Assembly: GCF_022539665.2 (NCBI RefSeq)
Contig: NC_081333.1
Span: forward strand, 6,632,971 to 6,696,970
Reading direction: 5' to 3'
Length of the DNA stretch: 64,000 nucleotides
DNA from: Daphnia carinata
Lineage: Eukaryota > Arthropoda > Branchiopoda > Diplostraca > Daphniidae
Shown one piece after another: positions 50,113 to 61,122 of the stretch. The translations under genes were made by a program, and so were the position numbers. Below the pieces are notes generated by a model, which did not search any database, was not told the origin of the DNA, and saw only the letters and a list, made by a program, of their open reading frames with translations. Positions within the stretch are counted from its first letter, which is position 1; every line of letters begins with the position of its first letter.

Positions 50113-52764
50113 CTAGCACCAAGAACTTTCCAAAAGGCATTTGCCGTGAAACCATTGATGCATCAATTGATTGATCTCGGTTAGACCTTCTACATTCACA
50201 CCGTGTTCAATTTCTTCTGGCAGCTAGGAAGTAATAGATAATTAAATGTTAATATTCAATCCGCATTTAGCATAACTTTCTATGTGTAGCGCTAATTACC
50301 AGTGATGGCGGAACAATTCGGCGGCACAGGTGTCGACGCGTATGCTCCCTGAAAGCCTCAATCAAAACGGATTTTAACGAATCAGTTAAACAAGGCTTGC
50401 AAAGTTTACATTCCAGTCTGGAACAATCAGCACAACGGGCAGCCAAGCATCGCTCTGGAAACACGGCCAAATCTTTATGAGCTACTTCAGGCTGTGACAG
50501 CAGCTCATCGTAATGTCTGTATGTCGTGACAAGTTTGAAAAAATAAAATAAAAAACAGCAAAACCAATTTTACGAGGACCACTGTACCCGACTGAAGTTT
50601 TGCCTCCTGAAGGAATAATACCGATTAGTTTCAATACATTGAAGATAACTTGCTCGTAGAGCAGCCTGTTGGGCGGGAAGTGCTGCGAAGATAAATTTGG
50701 AGACATGTTTGCCTACAACACATTCTGCCTTAGCAAATCACTCGCTTAGAAATGAAGGTCTAGAATTCTTACCTCCATTATAAAAACATTAAGATCTTCG
50801 TCGACAACGAAATCCACCCTCATCATTTCAAAGAAGTTGCGTGAGGAGGCAAATTTCGCCGAAGCCGATACCAACGATAACTCTCGTCTCAACAGCATGC
50901 TCCGAAGTGCCTCATCAATTTGATGCCAAATGATTTTGGGGTCTTTGCCTTTATAAAAACAAAAAGATCAGCCACTGCACATTATTTTAAAAAGAAATCA
51001 TAACCTATGCGTACCTGTGCTATGAAGGTAGGCATTAAAGGATTCCTTCATTCCAAATCCTAAGTTCGCATAATAGGGTTTTAACGAAGAAATGTTCCAT
51101 ATTGGTAAGTAGTCGTCTCCAATCACGTACTTATCCACCTTACTTTCATCAAAGGGATGATATTTTTCAGGGCAAAATCTGTCGTGGAATGCATCGCAAA
51201 TAAGTTGTTGTTATAAGTTTAAATTCAGGCTAAACATACTGTGGTATGTTTCCTGAGCGAAGATGGAGGTTTGGGAATTAATTTACCGGAATAGAATATC
51301 ACCGTTATACGAGTAAACTCTAAGCGGCTCAATGGACGAAATGATGATGTAAACGCCAATGTCGAATTTATGGCCATCTGTTGATTATCCGATGATTAGA
51401 ATTTATTCAGTTAATTGTATTCGGTTGGTTTCTAGGAAAGTACCTATCAGGAGTGGTTTGCGGACGTACTCCTGAACGAACGTTCCTGGCGTTTTCAAAT
51501 CAAGCTTAGCCAGTGGCTGAATTTTGATACCTCGATGATTGTTGCTTTTTTGGACAAATAAACTTTCCGGTTTTTTTTTCGCCTAGATCAGTTAAAACAC
51601 GATTATTGATGTATTCCATTTTAATAGCATCCTTCTATCATCGTTGGCACTATATGCACAGTAAGTCTATATATCTTTTGAATTCCCAAGCAAGAAGGTT
51701 TGGACATTTTGTTTATCAATCAGAACGTAGGTTATTACGTATATAAGTGTGATAGAAAAAATTCGTCAGCAATGACGAGATACCCACGTAAGAAATTAGT
51801 TCCGCTTTCTGTTCGGGGATCTTGAAAGCCACCGGAACGTGCGGCAAGCCCGACGTAGCCAAATTAACTTTGTTTGTGATAAATCCCGAGCCAGGAAAAT
51901 GGTTGACCTAGGTACACAATAAAACATTTTAGCAGTTGTCAGAAGTAACGAACATATAAAATATAGATATAGAATGGCTACGAATTCGTCTCACATTGCG
52001 ACCGCCATTCTAGTCTATAAAATTTAAATTTCGTTGCTTGAGCGTAGTCTAACTAAAAACCATATTTCAAATAAATTCAATAAGCAAGTAAAGAAGATTA
52101 CGCTTATACAGTAACCAAATAGTGTAAACATCAAAGAACGTTTGAAAGTTTACTATCATGTTTTCTTCTAAGACATAAACTTATATTTTTGTTTTCACCT
52201 TTTGATGCTGCTGGAGATTCATTAGGTGATCCTTCAAGACCCTAAATGGGTACTCATAAGACCTGTAAAAAGAGATGCCAAAGGCTAATTAGTGAGGGGA
52301 AAAGCTTATTGTATTATGCATTATGGGGAATATGCATTTCCTGCCTTACCATAAAACATCCCAGTTAGATGAAATGCTCCCGCGAATATAACCGGCTCTT
52401 TCCAGTAAGGTAAAAACATGTTCCAGGTATCCTGATTCCAACTATTGACATTTAAAAAACATTTTGTAGATGACATTTCTACATTTTCATTGCACTGCAA
52501 GCGCCTGTACAACCAAAATACCAATATTTTATGGAGTACCTTCCTTCCAAATGCGGCGTAGACTAGAGGTCGGGAGTCGTTTTGCAATAGCACTACGTCG
52601 GGGCAATCTCGTTTTGAATCCAAAGAGACGACGTTCCACATATTGAAGATGAAAAACAATAGCCCTAGGATACACGTCAACAGGACTGCCGTTTTCTTTC
52701 TCATGATGGAGAAAGCCCACAGCATAAGACGGCTCTTATTGAATAATGAGCCATTTTTGTGCAA
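50113..52764 (-). CDS. TTLL-family protein with N-terminal membrane anchor (TTLL15-like), about 507 aa
   Basis: Exons, high to low: 52764-52540, 52441-52350, 52262-52199, 51907-51788, 51582-51444, 51377-51287, 51178-51015, 50948-50773, 50712-50588, 50516-50300, 50223-50113. All phases agree. Residues about 20-45 form one hydrophobic span (TAVLLTCILGLLFFIFNMWN), so a type II membrane or ER/Golgi-lumenal topology is likely. The TTL (ATP-grasp) domain follows: SSNWDVLWSYEYPF, HQKVNHFPGSGFITNK, FVQEYVRKPLLIDGHKFDIG, VDFVVDEDLNVFIMEANMSP. The DxxxxxFxxEANxSP block is the family's Mg-ATP site. TTLLs add amino acids, often glutamate, to tubulin or other proteins; a lumenal topology would make tubulin an unlikely substrate. 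The C-terminus has a Cys-rich cluster (residues about 410-430). Resemblance to the nematode TTLL-15 type is from memory. Confidence 0.85.
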
Positions 52765-53437
52765 TTAATATCAGGAACTGCATTACGTAATCGCAAAGTG
52801 CGTTATCCTTCAAGCAGAGTATTTCACTAGAATTCACCCAAGCTAGCTTACCAAAAACATGTTGATCAATTCGGGAAAAAATTTATAGTTGAGTGACAAA
52901 GTTCTCCCAACATGGTATCTATGAAAATTCTTTGACAGAAACACGAAGAAAACACCTAAAAGACGTATGGAAAACACGAAGAAACAAACGAAGTATACCG
53001 GCACTACGCAAATCCGTCTTGAAAAGACTACACGGAGTAGTAGACTGGTGTTGGCAGCAGAAAAAGAAAGCCCGTGGCAGTCAGGTATTTCAGATGCCCA
53101 GGGGCTTTTCTATCCCCCCGCCCCCCGTCCCCCAAAGGTAGGTTACTTCCTTCTGGTATTGTGAGCTTCCTTCTAGTATCTGATTGTGGCCACACTGGCA
53201 TCGAAGCCGTGACAAATAGACATTCATATTTGAACAATAGAGGCAAAATTGTTTCAGTTGACAAATCGCATGTATTTCAGAAAGTGGGTCTTTCGACCAA
53301 AAAGAAACAAAGTTCGAACAAATCGTCTGTAGTTATTACATTATAAGCTTCTTTGTTTCTTTTTTGCACGACCTTCCGTTAGAGGAATGAACGGGCCCAA
53401 CGGAGGCAAATGAAAAAAAAATCAAGTAGGAGGCAAT
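52765..53437. other. Spacer between TTLL and glucosidase II genes
   Basis: The TTLL promoter and the 3' UTR of the glucosidase gene should lie here. There is a G/C-rich block with C runs (53,115-53,135) and a small tandem copy of about 20 bp (CTTCCTTCTGGTAT / CTTCCTTCTAGTAT, 53,149-53,190). Open frames of 60-90 codons lack recognisable motifs. Confidence 0.45.
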
Positions 53438-56400
53438 CTATATTTTGAGATTGACACTCCATTCGTTAGAAACCGAGAAATTCGGTTTCCTGAGAACTAA
53501 TGTCTGGCTGGTTGCATCATAGCGATACTCCAAAATTCTGCCGGTATTATCTACTATGCTTGACGGTGCTCGACTCAGTCCAACAATCACGATTTTTTCA
53601 ATTGATTCGGGGGTTTCAAAAGCACCTTGATTTGTAACTCTGTAGGTGAAACGCCAAATAATAGTGACTTATTTGTAAAGATACTGATATGTGATTTAAG
53701 GTACTTGGATGAAAGAGTGTGGCCTTCCATGTTCAATTCCAGTATAATGTAGCTTCCTTTTTGATACTCTAGAGACTGACCGTCGTCAATATAAAGCCGA
53801 CCGTGAGCTTTACCCTGCATTCCAAGAAGAAAATTGAGTATATGCAAGGTATTACTAATGGCACGGACTATTTGATAAGATTTTTCGTTCACCTGTTTGT
53901 CCAAAGTCACAATGAAGGTATAGGGATCTTTTGTCATCAAAGAAGATGCTCTTCGAGCACGCTCCTTCTTAGGAACAATGGTACCGCCTCGCTGAAATAT
54001 AGGGATCTACCAAACCGAAATACATATTGTTTAAGGCGATCCAAATGTAATTACCCGAGAAAGCGAATACCTTTTCAATTGTAACAGGAATCATCTGGTA
54101 GCCAGGGGCTTCATAAGCTTTGAAGGTTTCAATTTCATACCAAAGTGTATCTACTCCAGGGAAATAAACGCTTACTTCTTGTTCTCCTGACCGGACCACC
54201 GGGTGCACTAAAATCGAGTCGCCTACAATAAATGACAAATAATTGTTTAATGCAATTATGGATTCGTACAGAAAAAAAAACGAGGGTTTGCGGAGTTTAC
54301 CCAAAAGGTATTGGTTGTCTATGGAAAACGTTTCTCCGTCTTGTGGATACTCCATCCAGAGTGGGCGCATGGGTGGAGCAGCGGTTTTTTCATGCTCGTA
54401 GAACAAAGTATACCAATATGGTAGGTATGTATAACGTTTCTTAATGCTGGCCTTGATTAGTTTGTTGGTCTGTTCGTCAAAAAGCCAAGGTTCGCGACGT
54501 TTGGTATGAAGGTGGGCATGACCACGAAAAAATGGCTGAAAAGCACCAGCCTGATACCACCGGGCTAGTAATTCCGAGTCTGGGTTGTTAAAGAAACCTC
54601 CCACATCCGCTCCGCAAAAAGGAATCCCAGAAACAGAAAGACTGAGAAGCATGGGCACAGATATGGCTAAATGCTCCCAGTCGGCGATGTTATCACCAGT
54701 CCAAACAGCCCCGAATCGTTGACTACCAGCGAAAAATGAGCGCGAAAGTACAAACGGACGTAATTTGTAGTCGGATCGCATAAGTTGGCCACGAATAGTG
54801 CCTTCCACCTACAATGCCAGAGGGATTTTATAATGTGTTACACTAAACATATGCATTAAAATACGAACATACCACCATCATGCCGTACATATTGTGGACA
54901 TCGCGATGTTCATATCCGCCATAATGTAAACAATCTTTAGGCATGGTAACCTCTGGTCCGTTGAAAACGGACGGTTCATTCATGTCATTCCATGTGTAGA
55001 CGTCCAATGACGTACCTATTATGTCCGTACGTTTCATGTTCAATACGTGTCGCATATTGTTAAATTCTGGCAAATTCACTTGTTTACCTTCATATTTATC
55101 GAGAGCAAATCGAGAGGCCCAATAGTCTCTAACAGCTGGGTTGAAAAAATCGGGATAACTGGCTGAGCCTGGCCAACACCAACCTTCATATATCTTTCCG
55201 TTTTTATCCTTAACGTAGAAATCGTTTTGTTCGCAGTGTTCATGAAAAAAATAGGATGAATCGCGTTTCATGTGCGGATCGACAATAGTGACCAGCTTAC
55301 GACCTTTCGCCGTCAAGTTGTGTACCATTTCTGATGGATCCGGAAACTTTACCGGGTCCCATGTGAAATATCTAGAAACCGAACAAACGTGAAAATAATC
55401 TTACATGATAACAGCTTTCTTTGTGAAGCCTCCTTGGTAGCTAGCCGAAACGAAAAAGCATACCATAGACAACCTTCAAAAATAACGAGACTTACTTTTT
55501 GTTATCGGTGTGCTCGATATCAAGCCAGAGAACATCATACGGAATATCATACAGATCGAATCCTTTATTCACGCTGTGTACATCCTCTTGGTCGTTGTAG
55601 TTCCAACGGCATTGGTGATAACCCAGCGCGAACCGCTGAGGTAGAGGTGTCTTGCCAGTTAATGTACCATATTGGCGCACCACGTCTTTCGGTGTAGGTC
55701 CGATCATGATATAGAGATCAATGATTCCGCTCTCCGAAAACCAGTGTGTTTGTTGATGTGGCTCATTGCCTCCACCCGATACAAGATTCATAAGGGAAGA
55801 TACCACACTTCCAGAAGATGACTCCTCGATGTCGACATAGGTTTCAGCTGCATTGTTCCAAAAAATTCCCACAGTACCCTGTTGCCTAAACGACGCATCA
55901 CAAGGAGAACAAAAACAACAACAGTAGTCATAAGTTATCATACATTGTACTATAATAGAAATACCTTTTAGCCATCATGAAAGGCACAGCTCCGTACAAA
56001 GCCATAGGATTGTACAGCTCGTACTCAAAAACGTCAGTGTTGTAAAGGCGATATGGATCACCATTTCTTTTTTAGGAAAAAAAAATGTCATTCTCATTTG
56101 CAAGGTAAAAAAAAAATTTAATCACCCACTTGGTCTGCTTTAACGCGAAAGTATCTGCATGCTCCGGAATACCATACACGTGTCTTGAGCCCGGAAAAGA
56201 TATATCTACGCCAACCGAAGTGGGGCCATAGGGTTTTGAATCGACGTGTGACTTGAATGTTTCTTCCCACAAACCAGGCTCTTCCTCTCCTTCCACGGGT
56301 TTTTCGTCTGGATGCTTTTCTTCGGCTTCCGCCTTCGTCTCTCCTTCTGTAGGTTCGAACGAAGGTTCCTCGTTTCCAGCAGCCTCACTAGTAGAAAAGT

Positions 56401-57789
56401 AAGTTACATTTTACAATAGCATTCTACTAAGAAGGGCATGTCACTTACAAGCAATCGAAGTATTGTCTTAATCTACTGACGGACGGAATGAAAATTCGCG
56501 CTAACTAAATGGTGTCTGCCTTGGTCCAAAGCTAAAGGATTAGGTGGGAAACTAGTACGCGTTATCCTAACAGTATAAGGTTATTTAAACATACTTGAGA
56601 TTGAAATCAACCGAATAGTTTTTGTTTTTAAGCCACAATATGCAAAGATTATTGCTATAGGATGGGAGGATCGTAGGTTGAGAGATTTACCTGGACCAAG
56701 GCAGCCATTGTAGCACCCATGAATATGCTTTTCCAGGTAAGGATGAGCCAACAGATCCTACAGTTTGGGCAACTGAGGACATGGCTTCCCACAACCTGAC
56801 CAATCACAGTCGTTAAACTAAAACAATGGCTCTTTAAAGACTGGATCTCTCACACGCTATCTAAATATACGCTAAAATATCTCAATTGGTTTCAAGAACA
56901 ATTTCAATACATTACAGAAGATCTTTTTCACAGATTTCCCTAAACTTGTAATGATACAAAATTGGGTATAATGTAAATTGACTAGACGTTCAACAAGAAT
57001 AAAGCGGTGACTATTAGTTCATGATTTCTCCCTTCCGCGACAAAGAACGAACTTAAACATTAATATTAAATGAGCCAAAGATGCGGCCATTACATGTGAG
57101 ATAATGTGACTAGGTGTGAGAGATACTGAATATTTACTTGGATTTGCGAACACGTTGGTGTTCGAAGTTGAGCAAGCCTCTAGCATTGACTGAGATGACG
57201 AGTTGATCTCCATCATAGACATCAAGGCGAAATGGTTTTACAAGCAGAATAGCTTTGCCTGTGCCACCAAATGAGAGGGATATTGAATCACTGGATTGCT
57301 CAGTGATTTTCAAACTACAGGTTAAAAAATGAAAAAGGTTATGCATGTGAAAACAGTTGTTTACAATAATAAATGAACCTTGAAAGCTGAGGACTTCCCG
57401 AAAGTGATTCCTGTGCCCTGTATCTTAGCTTAATAGGGTTGACTTCATCAAGCTCAAAGTGAAGAGTGGAATCTGCCAGAGCAATGAGCTGCAGTTGAAG
57501 TCTTGCTTGGCTGCGGGAACTGATGACTTGTACTTGGAGGCTACTAATAGTAGAATTTAAGCTATCCAATAAAATCTCCCATGGTGAATTACCAGGCAGA
57601 GTAGCACGTTGACGCCTAAGAATTGATTTATTGTAAATACAATTTAATAGGCTTTGTGTTAGATCTACATTGATAAACTTACTTGCAAAATGCATTCTGA
57701 TCACATGTCTTGAAGTTGCCACGATCAACTGCTACACAGGATTGAACAGCAGCTGCACATATTGTAAGTATTAGGAGCCAGTTACCCAT
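53438..57789 (-). CDS. GANAB: ER glucosidase II catalytic alpha subunit (GH31), about 927 aa
   Basis: Exons, high to low: 57789-57683, 57615-57379, 57314-57138, 56387-56130, 56066-55965, 55885-55496, 55371-55088, 55015-54873, 54808-54301, 54222-54071, 54006-53893, 53814-53705, 53639-53438. All phases agree. The enzyme trims the inner glucoses of N-glycans in the ER and drives the calnexin cycle with a beta subunit. A signal peptide ([18 protein letters not shown]) precedes [15 protein letters not shown], the conserved mature start. An acidic Glu-rich linker, YGIPEHAD and the GH31 barrel follow: [24 protein letters not shown] (nucleophile Asp, about 529) and AVWTGDN (acid/base Asp, about 605). 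It ends TLVLRKP...WSVNLKI with no ER-retention tail, as usual for this subunit. Length and order match the family. Downstream of it is the TTLL gene in the same orientation. Confidence 0.93.
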
Positions 57790-58494
57790 TGAGAACCTGA
57801 AAAATACAGTTTTACACAAAAAGAAAGTCAGGAAGTGAAGCAAAATTGAAAGAAAAATGGGGGGAGTAATTAAATAGAATTTTAATAGCCCAAACCTATA
57901 AAAACTGAACCTGTTTGAAAAAGCTTAGATGGTGAGTGACATTCGTCACGAGTCACGACAGATCCAATAAAGACCATCCACGTCACACACGAATTTCTTC
58001 TAAGGCCTGATTTTTTTACAGTTAAATATCCGGTACAATTATTATCTTACTGAGCTACTTTTCAAAATGCAACAAAGCACGCGTTAAAACTCATCAAAAA
58101 ATGAAGTAAATTAACTTACCGGCAGTTTTTTTTTTGGTGACGTACAGCGCCGAATATTAACACTATGAATTTTTAATGGCAGTGCAGCGTGAAGCGGCAC
58201 CTAGCGGTCGTTGCTTAGTAGTAACTGACATCTCCTGATGATGATTAGAGTTATCATTAATTTTTCTTTTCGTTTCAACCGTTAAATTATGCTCAGGATA
58301 CCGCCAGCTTGAAGTATTCAGCAAAACCGCATTTTCCTGTATGCGAAAACTTCAGATAAACAATATATTTGCTGATTTCCTTCAAACAAATTTCGGTTTG
58401 TATGTTCTTTAAAAATTCTTTGGAAAAAGGTCGAAATTGGCCTTGATCATCAAACAAACCGCATTTACTCTTCATGTTTGGAGCCCGTACGAAA

Positions 58495-58665
58495 CGATAA
58501 GCTTGCGTTTTGGCGATGCCGAAATTCTAGCTTCATCAAACTTCCCCGTCGCTAGCTTGCAGATTTCAAGCTAGGGATACGTTTAGGTTAGCTTAAGTTT
58601 TGGGGGGTGGCTTCAGCGCCTTAAAATTAAACTTGCGCAAGCTGTGAATTCGCGAGCTTGCCCTT
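58495..58665. repeat. Cluster of AAGCTTGC/GCAAGCTT-like motifs
   Basis: Five or more copies of AGCTTGC or its reverse complement in 170 bp, including a hairpin CTAGCTTG-(7)-CAAGCTAG near 58,550-58,574 and the palindrome CTTGCGCAAG near 58,632. It may be a protein-binding cluster or part of a dispersed repeat. Confidence 0.55.
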
Positions 58666-59018
58666 TAGCGTACAAAAATTAAGCTACTGAAATAAGTTTA
58701 AGCTAGAAAAATGGTAGTTAGAAAAATATATATTATTTAGCATAAGAAATGCTTAAAACAAGCATTAGTTATGATAGGACTCTAATCTTAAATAATTCAT
58801 TTCCTTCAAAAAAATTAACAAATTATACTTAAGTTTGAAAATAAAAAACACTTAGCACAATTGGTTTACTTACTTTTGAGGGAACGAAAGTTTAACTTAA
58901 TTTCGACTTTATCTTATGTTTTTTCAGTTCTGTTTGTGACCTGTTGTCGAAAAAATTTTAAGTATTTTTCTAGATTCCTATTGTATAGTTCGGAAATAAT
59001 ATTTACGATATGCAGCTA

Positions 59019-59090
59019 TAGCAAGGTCCAGTGGATAGAATATCAAATTGACGATCGGGAGACCCGAGTTCGATCCCAGCCACAGGCTTT
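59019..59090 (+). repeat. Degenerate tRNA-derived (SINE-like) sequence
   Basis: An A-box-like TAGCAAGGTCCAGTGG at 59,019 and a B-box-like GAGTTCGATCC at 59,066 are correctly spaced and followed by TTTTATTTTT, a pol III terminator-like run. The D-arm region resembles arginine-type tRNAs (AGTGGATA). The acceptor, anticodon and T stems do not pair, so this is not a working tRNA. It is either a decayed tRNA copy or the head of a SINE. Confidence 0.35.
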
Positions 59091-59480
59091 TATTTTTCGC
59101 TTTGCCAAAAGTGCCAGAAAGTTTTCTTTTAACTTATTGCTGCACCAGAGTTAACAATGCTGCGAAACATGGAGACCGACAATGCATTCGGAAAACTTGA
59201 GCATGATAGCGATCGACGGTTTGAATGACGTCAAGTTTAGATATATTTGACCCATTTTAAAAAGTTTGTTACATGTTGGATGATTCTTATGTAAGGCCAT
59301 CTTGTCATTAAAACTGTGGGTCAAAATCGGGCAAATCGGGGTTTAAAGAGGTGCGAACCCGGTCTTGAATCGCGACATACCATTGGTTTCGATATTTCAT
59401 TACCCATTTTTAAAACCGGGTAAGTGTTGGGCACGAAAACAGAAGAACCGTTATCCAACGCGTCCAGTTCGTAAGACATG

Positions 59481-59498
59481 AGTCGTACCGGTACGACT
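59481..59498. repeat. 18-bp perfect palindrome
   Basis: AGTCGTACCGGTACGACT reads identically on both strands and is followed by further GTAC steps. Function unknown; could be a dimeric binding site or chance. Confidence 0.7.
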
Positions 59499-60389
59499 GG
59501 TACGTACGTCCCGAATTCCTATCCAAAGAACACGGTTCAGAGCTGATGTTTAGCGTTATTTGAGTCACTGCTGTTTATTGTAACCAATGCTTTTTTATTA
59601 GCAAAATTAGTTTCCGTTCCACTTTGTTATTTTCGTTGGCAGATAAGCGCCAAAGAAATATTTTACAAGTAATATGATTCAATTTTCATATTTAAACAAC
59701 ACGTAGCAACACAGAAAAGTGTTTTTCAATTGGATATCTCTATGAATTTTTAATCAGAATCAGACCGAAATCAGTGCAATTTTAAGGGACATGATGCTTG
59801 AAAATTCTTAGAAAGGAAGTTCTATCAGAAACATGTTAGAGCAGAAACATAAATTCGTTTATTAAACAGTTATTGGAAAGTACTTATGAACGGATAAGGA
59901 CATATTGATGGACTTACAGATGATGCGTTGCAGCTTGCAGGACAGGGCTTCAAATCACCTAGAAGAAACACTTTTCATTTCTGCATTTGTCTGATCAGGG
60001 AAAAGTCCAGAAAAGGAAGGTATAGCACTGGTGTAGTTGGAGGTCTTACTGCAATGTTTATGCGGTTTATGCTCAATTGTTGAAAAAGACGAGAGGGAGA
60101 AAGACTACAAGTGATTCCAATTGATGACAAGGTAGAATGTCTGGTTGATAAAAGACCCATGCGAATCCTGTTTTAGCCTTCAGGAGTGATGGAAAAGTAA
60201 CCAGAAACAGAAACCAAAAAAGAATAAGAATAATTCATGATTTTTTGTTTACTCCCAATACAATTGTTTCCCGACATTTCATCTTCATGCCCGCCCATGT
60301 CTTTTTACGTGGCACCGCTGCCGTCCATTGGTCGAAAACATTTTATTTGCCTAGCCCCCTCTGTCTCCTACGTGTAAAAGGCAGGCTAT

Positions 60390-60516
60390 CCTGAGTCGGC
60401 ATCTTCAAGCGCACTATACGGGTCCCATTGCTAGTGTTACAAAGCAATACAGCGTATTCCATTCGCATTTTTGGGTTAAAAGTGAAGTTGGTCACGCCAC
60501 AGTTCTAAAGCGGTTG
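60390..60516 (+). other. Candidate non-coding first exon of the POMT2 transcript
   Basis: A GC-richer stretch ends at a strong donor, GGTTG|GTAAGT (GT at 60,517). The next acceptor on the strand with coding-like sequence is at 60,874 (TTTGCACAG). This fits a 5' UTR exon. The 5' boundary is only a guess from base composition. Confidence 0.35.
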
Positions 60517-60899
60517 GTAAGTAATTGAATTTTTTCGTTACCGTTTGTTTGCCTACCGGTTAAGCAGGATTTCTTGCTTTAAAAAATCATGACAGCTTTA
60601 GTTGACATTCAGGCGATAAACGGTTTAGTTTGGTAGTTATGTTTCACCACCTTTTATTCTAAAGCGAAAAGCATAAGGTCGATTTATCCCGTTGCATACG
60701 TTGCTAAATTTGGGTTCAGAAAGGTAGTCTACATGACGCGGATGTCTGTACGCCTTCAAATCAACAGACTTCTTTATCGGTTAATTTCTAACATATAATT
60801 TTGTTTAAATTCAAGTAAAATTTCAGTGCTACACTAGTTTAATAACTTGTGATGAACTATTGTATTTGCACAGACTGATCCTCAAGGAGCTGTAGTACA

Positions 60900-61122
60900 A
60901 TGACAGCTGCAACCTTGATCTGCTCAAAAAACCAAGAAAATGGCCTAAACATCGAGAAAATGAGGAATATCGACTCCATTGGTTTTAAGCTTCTTGACCA
61001 GTTCAGGTGAGATTTCACCTTGAGTTCCCCATTATTTTCGTCATCCCATCGTATCTCACCCCATGTTACCATTACAAAGCCAAGTTGCCATGAGCTCTTC
61101 CAAAACCCGGGAGGATGATTGA
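60900..61122 (+). CDS. Short ORF (49 codons) in the POMT2 leader; stop overlaps POMT2 start
   Basis: The ATG at 60,900 (ACAATGA) opens 35 codons plus two bases, MTAATLICSKNQENGL..., ending at the donor CAG|GTGAGA (61,006). The exon from 61,080 adds SQVAMSSSKTREDD and a TGA at 61,120-61,122. That TGA shares its last base with the POMT2 ATG (61,122-61,124), giving TGATG. This could be a translated small protein with termination-reinitiation of POMT2, or an uORF that damps POMT2. The splice acceptor at 61,079 (TTACAAAG) has a weak pyrimidine tract. I know no family for the peptide. It is real only if this splice is used. Confidence 0.4.

Larger units (their letters stand above)
57790..60390. other. 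Divergent intergenic region between glucosidase II and POMT2
   Basis: About 2.6 kb of AT-rich DNA before the first POMT2 exon candidate. It holds the glucosidase II promoter (within a few hundred bp of 57,789), a cluster of AGCTTGC-type motifs at 58,495-58,665, a degenerate tRNA-like stretch at 59,019-59,090, and an 18-bp palindrome at 59,481-59,498. No protein-coding exon was recognised. Confidence 0.5.

Noticed and set aside
53149-53190. Short tandem copy (about 20 bp) in the TTLL/glucosidase spacer
   Set aside because: Too short and imperfect to mean more than local slippage.
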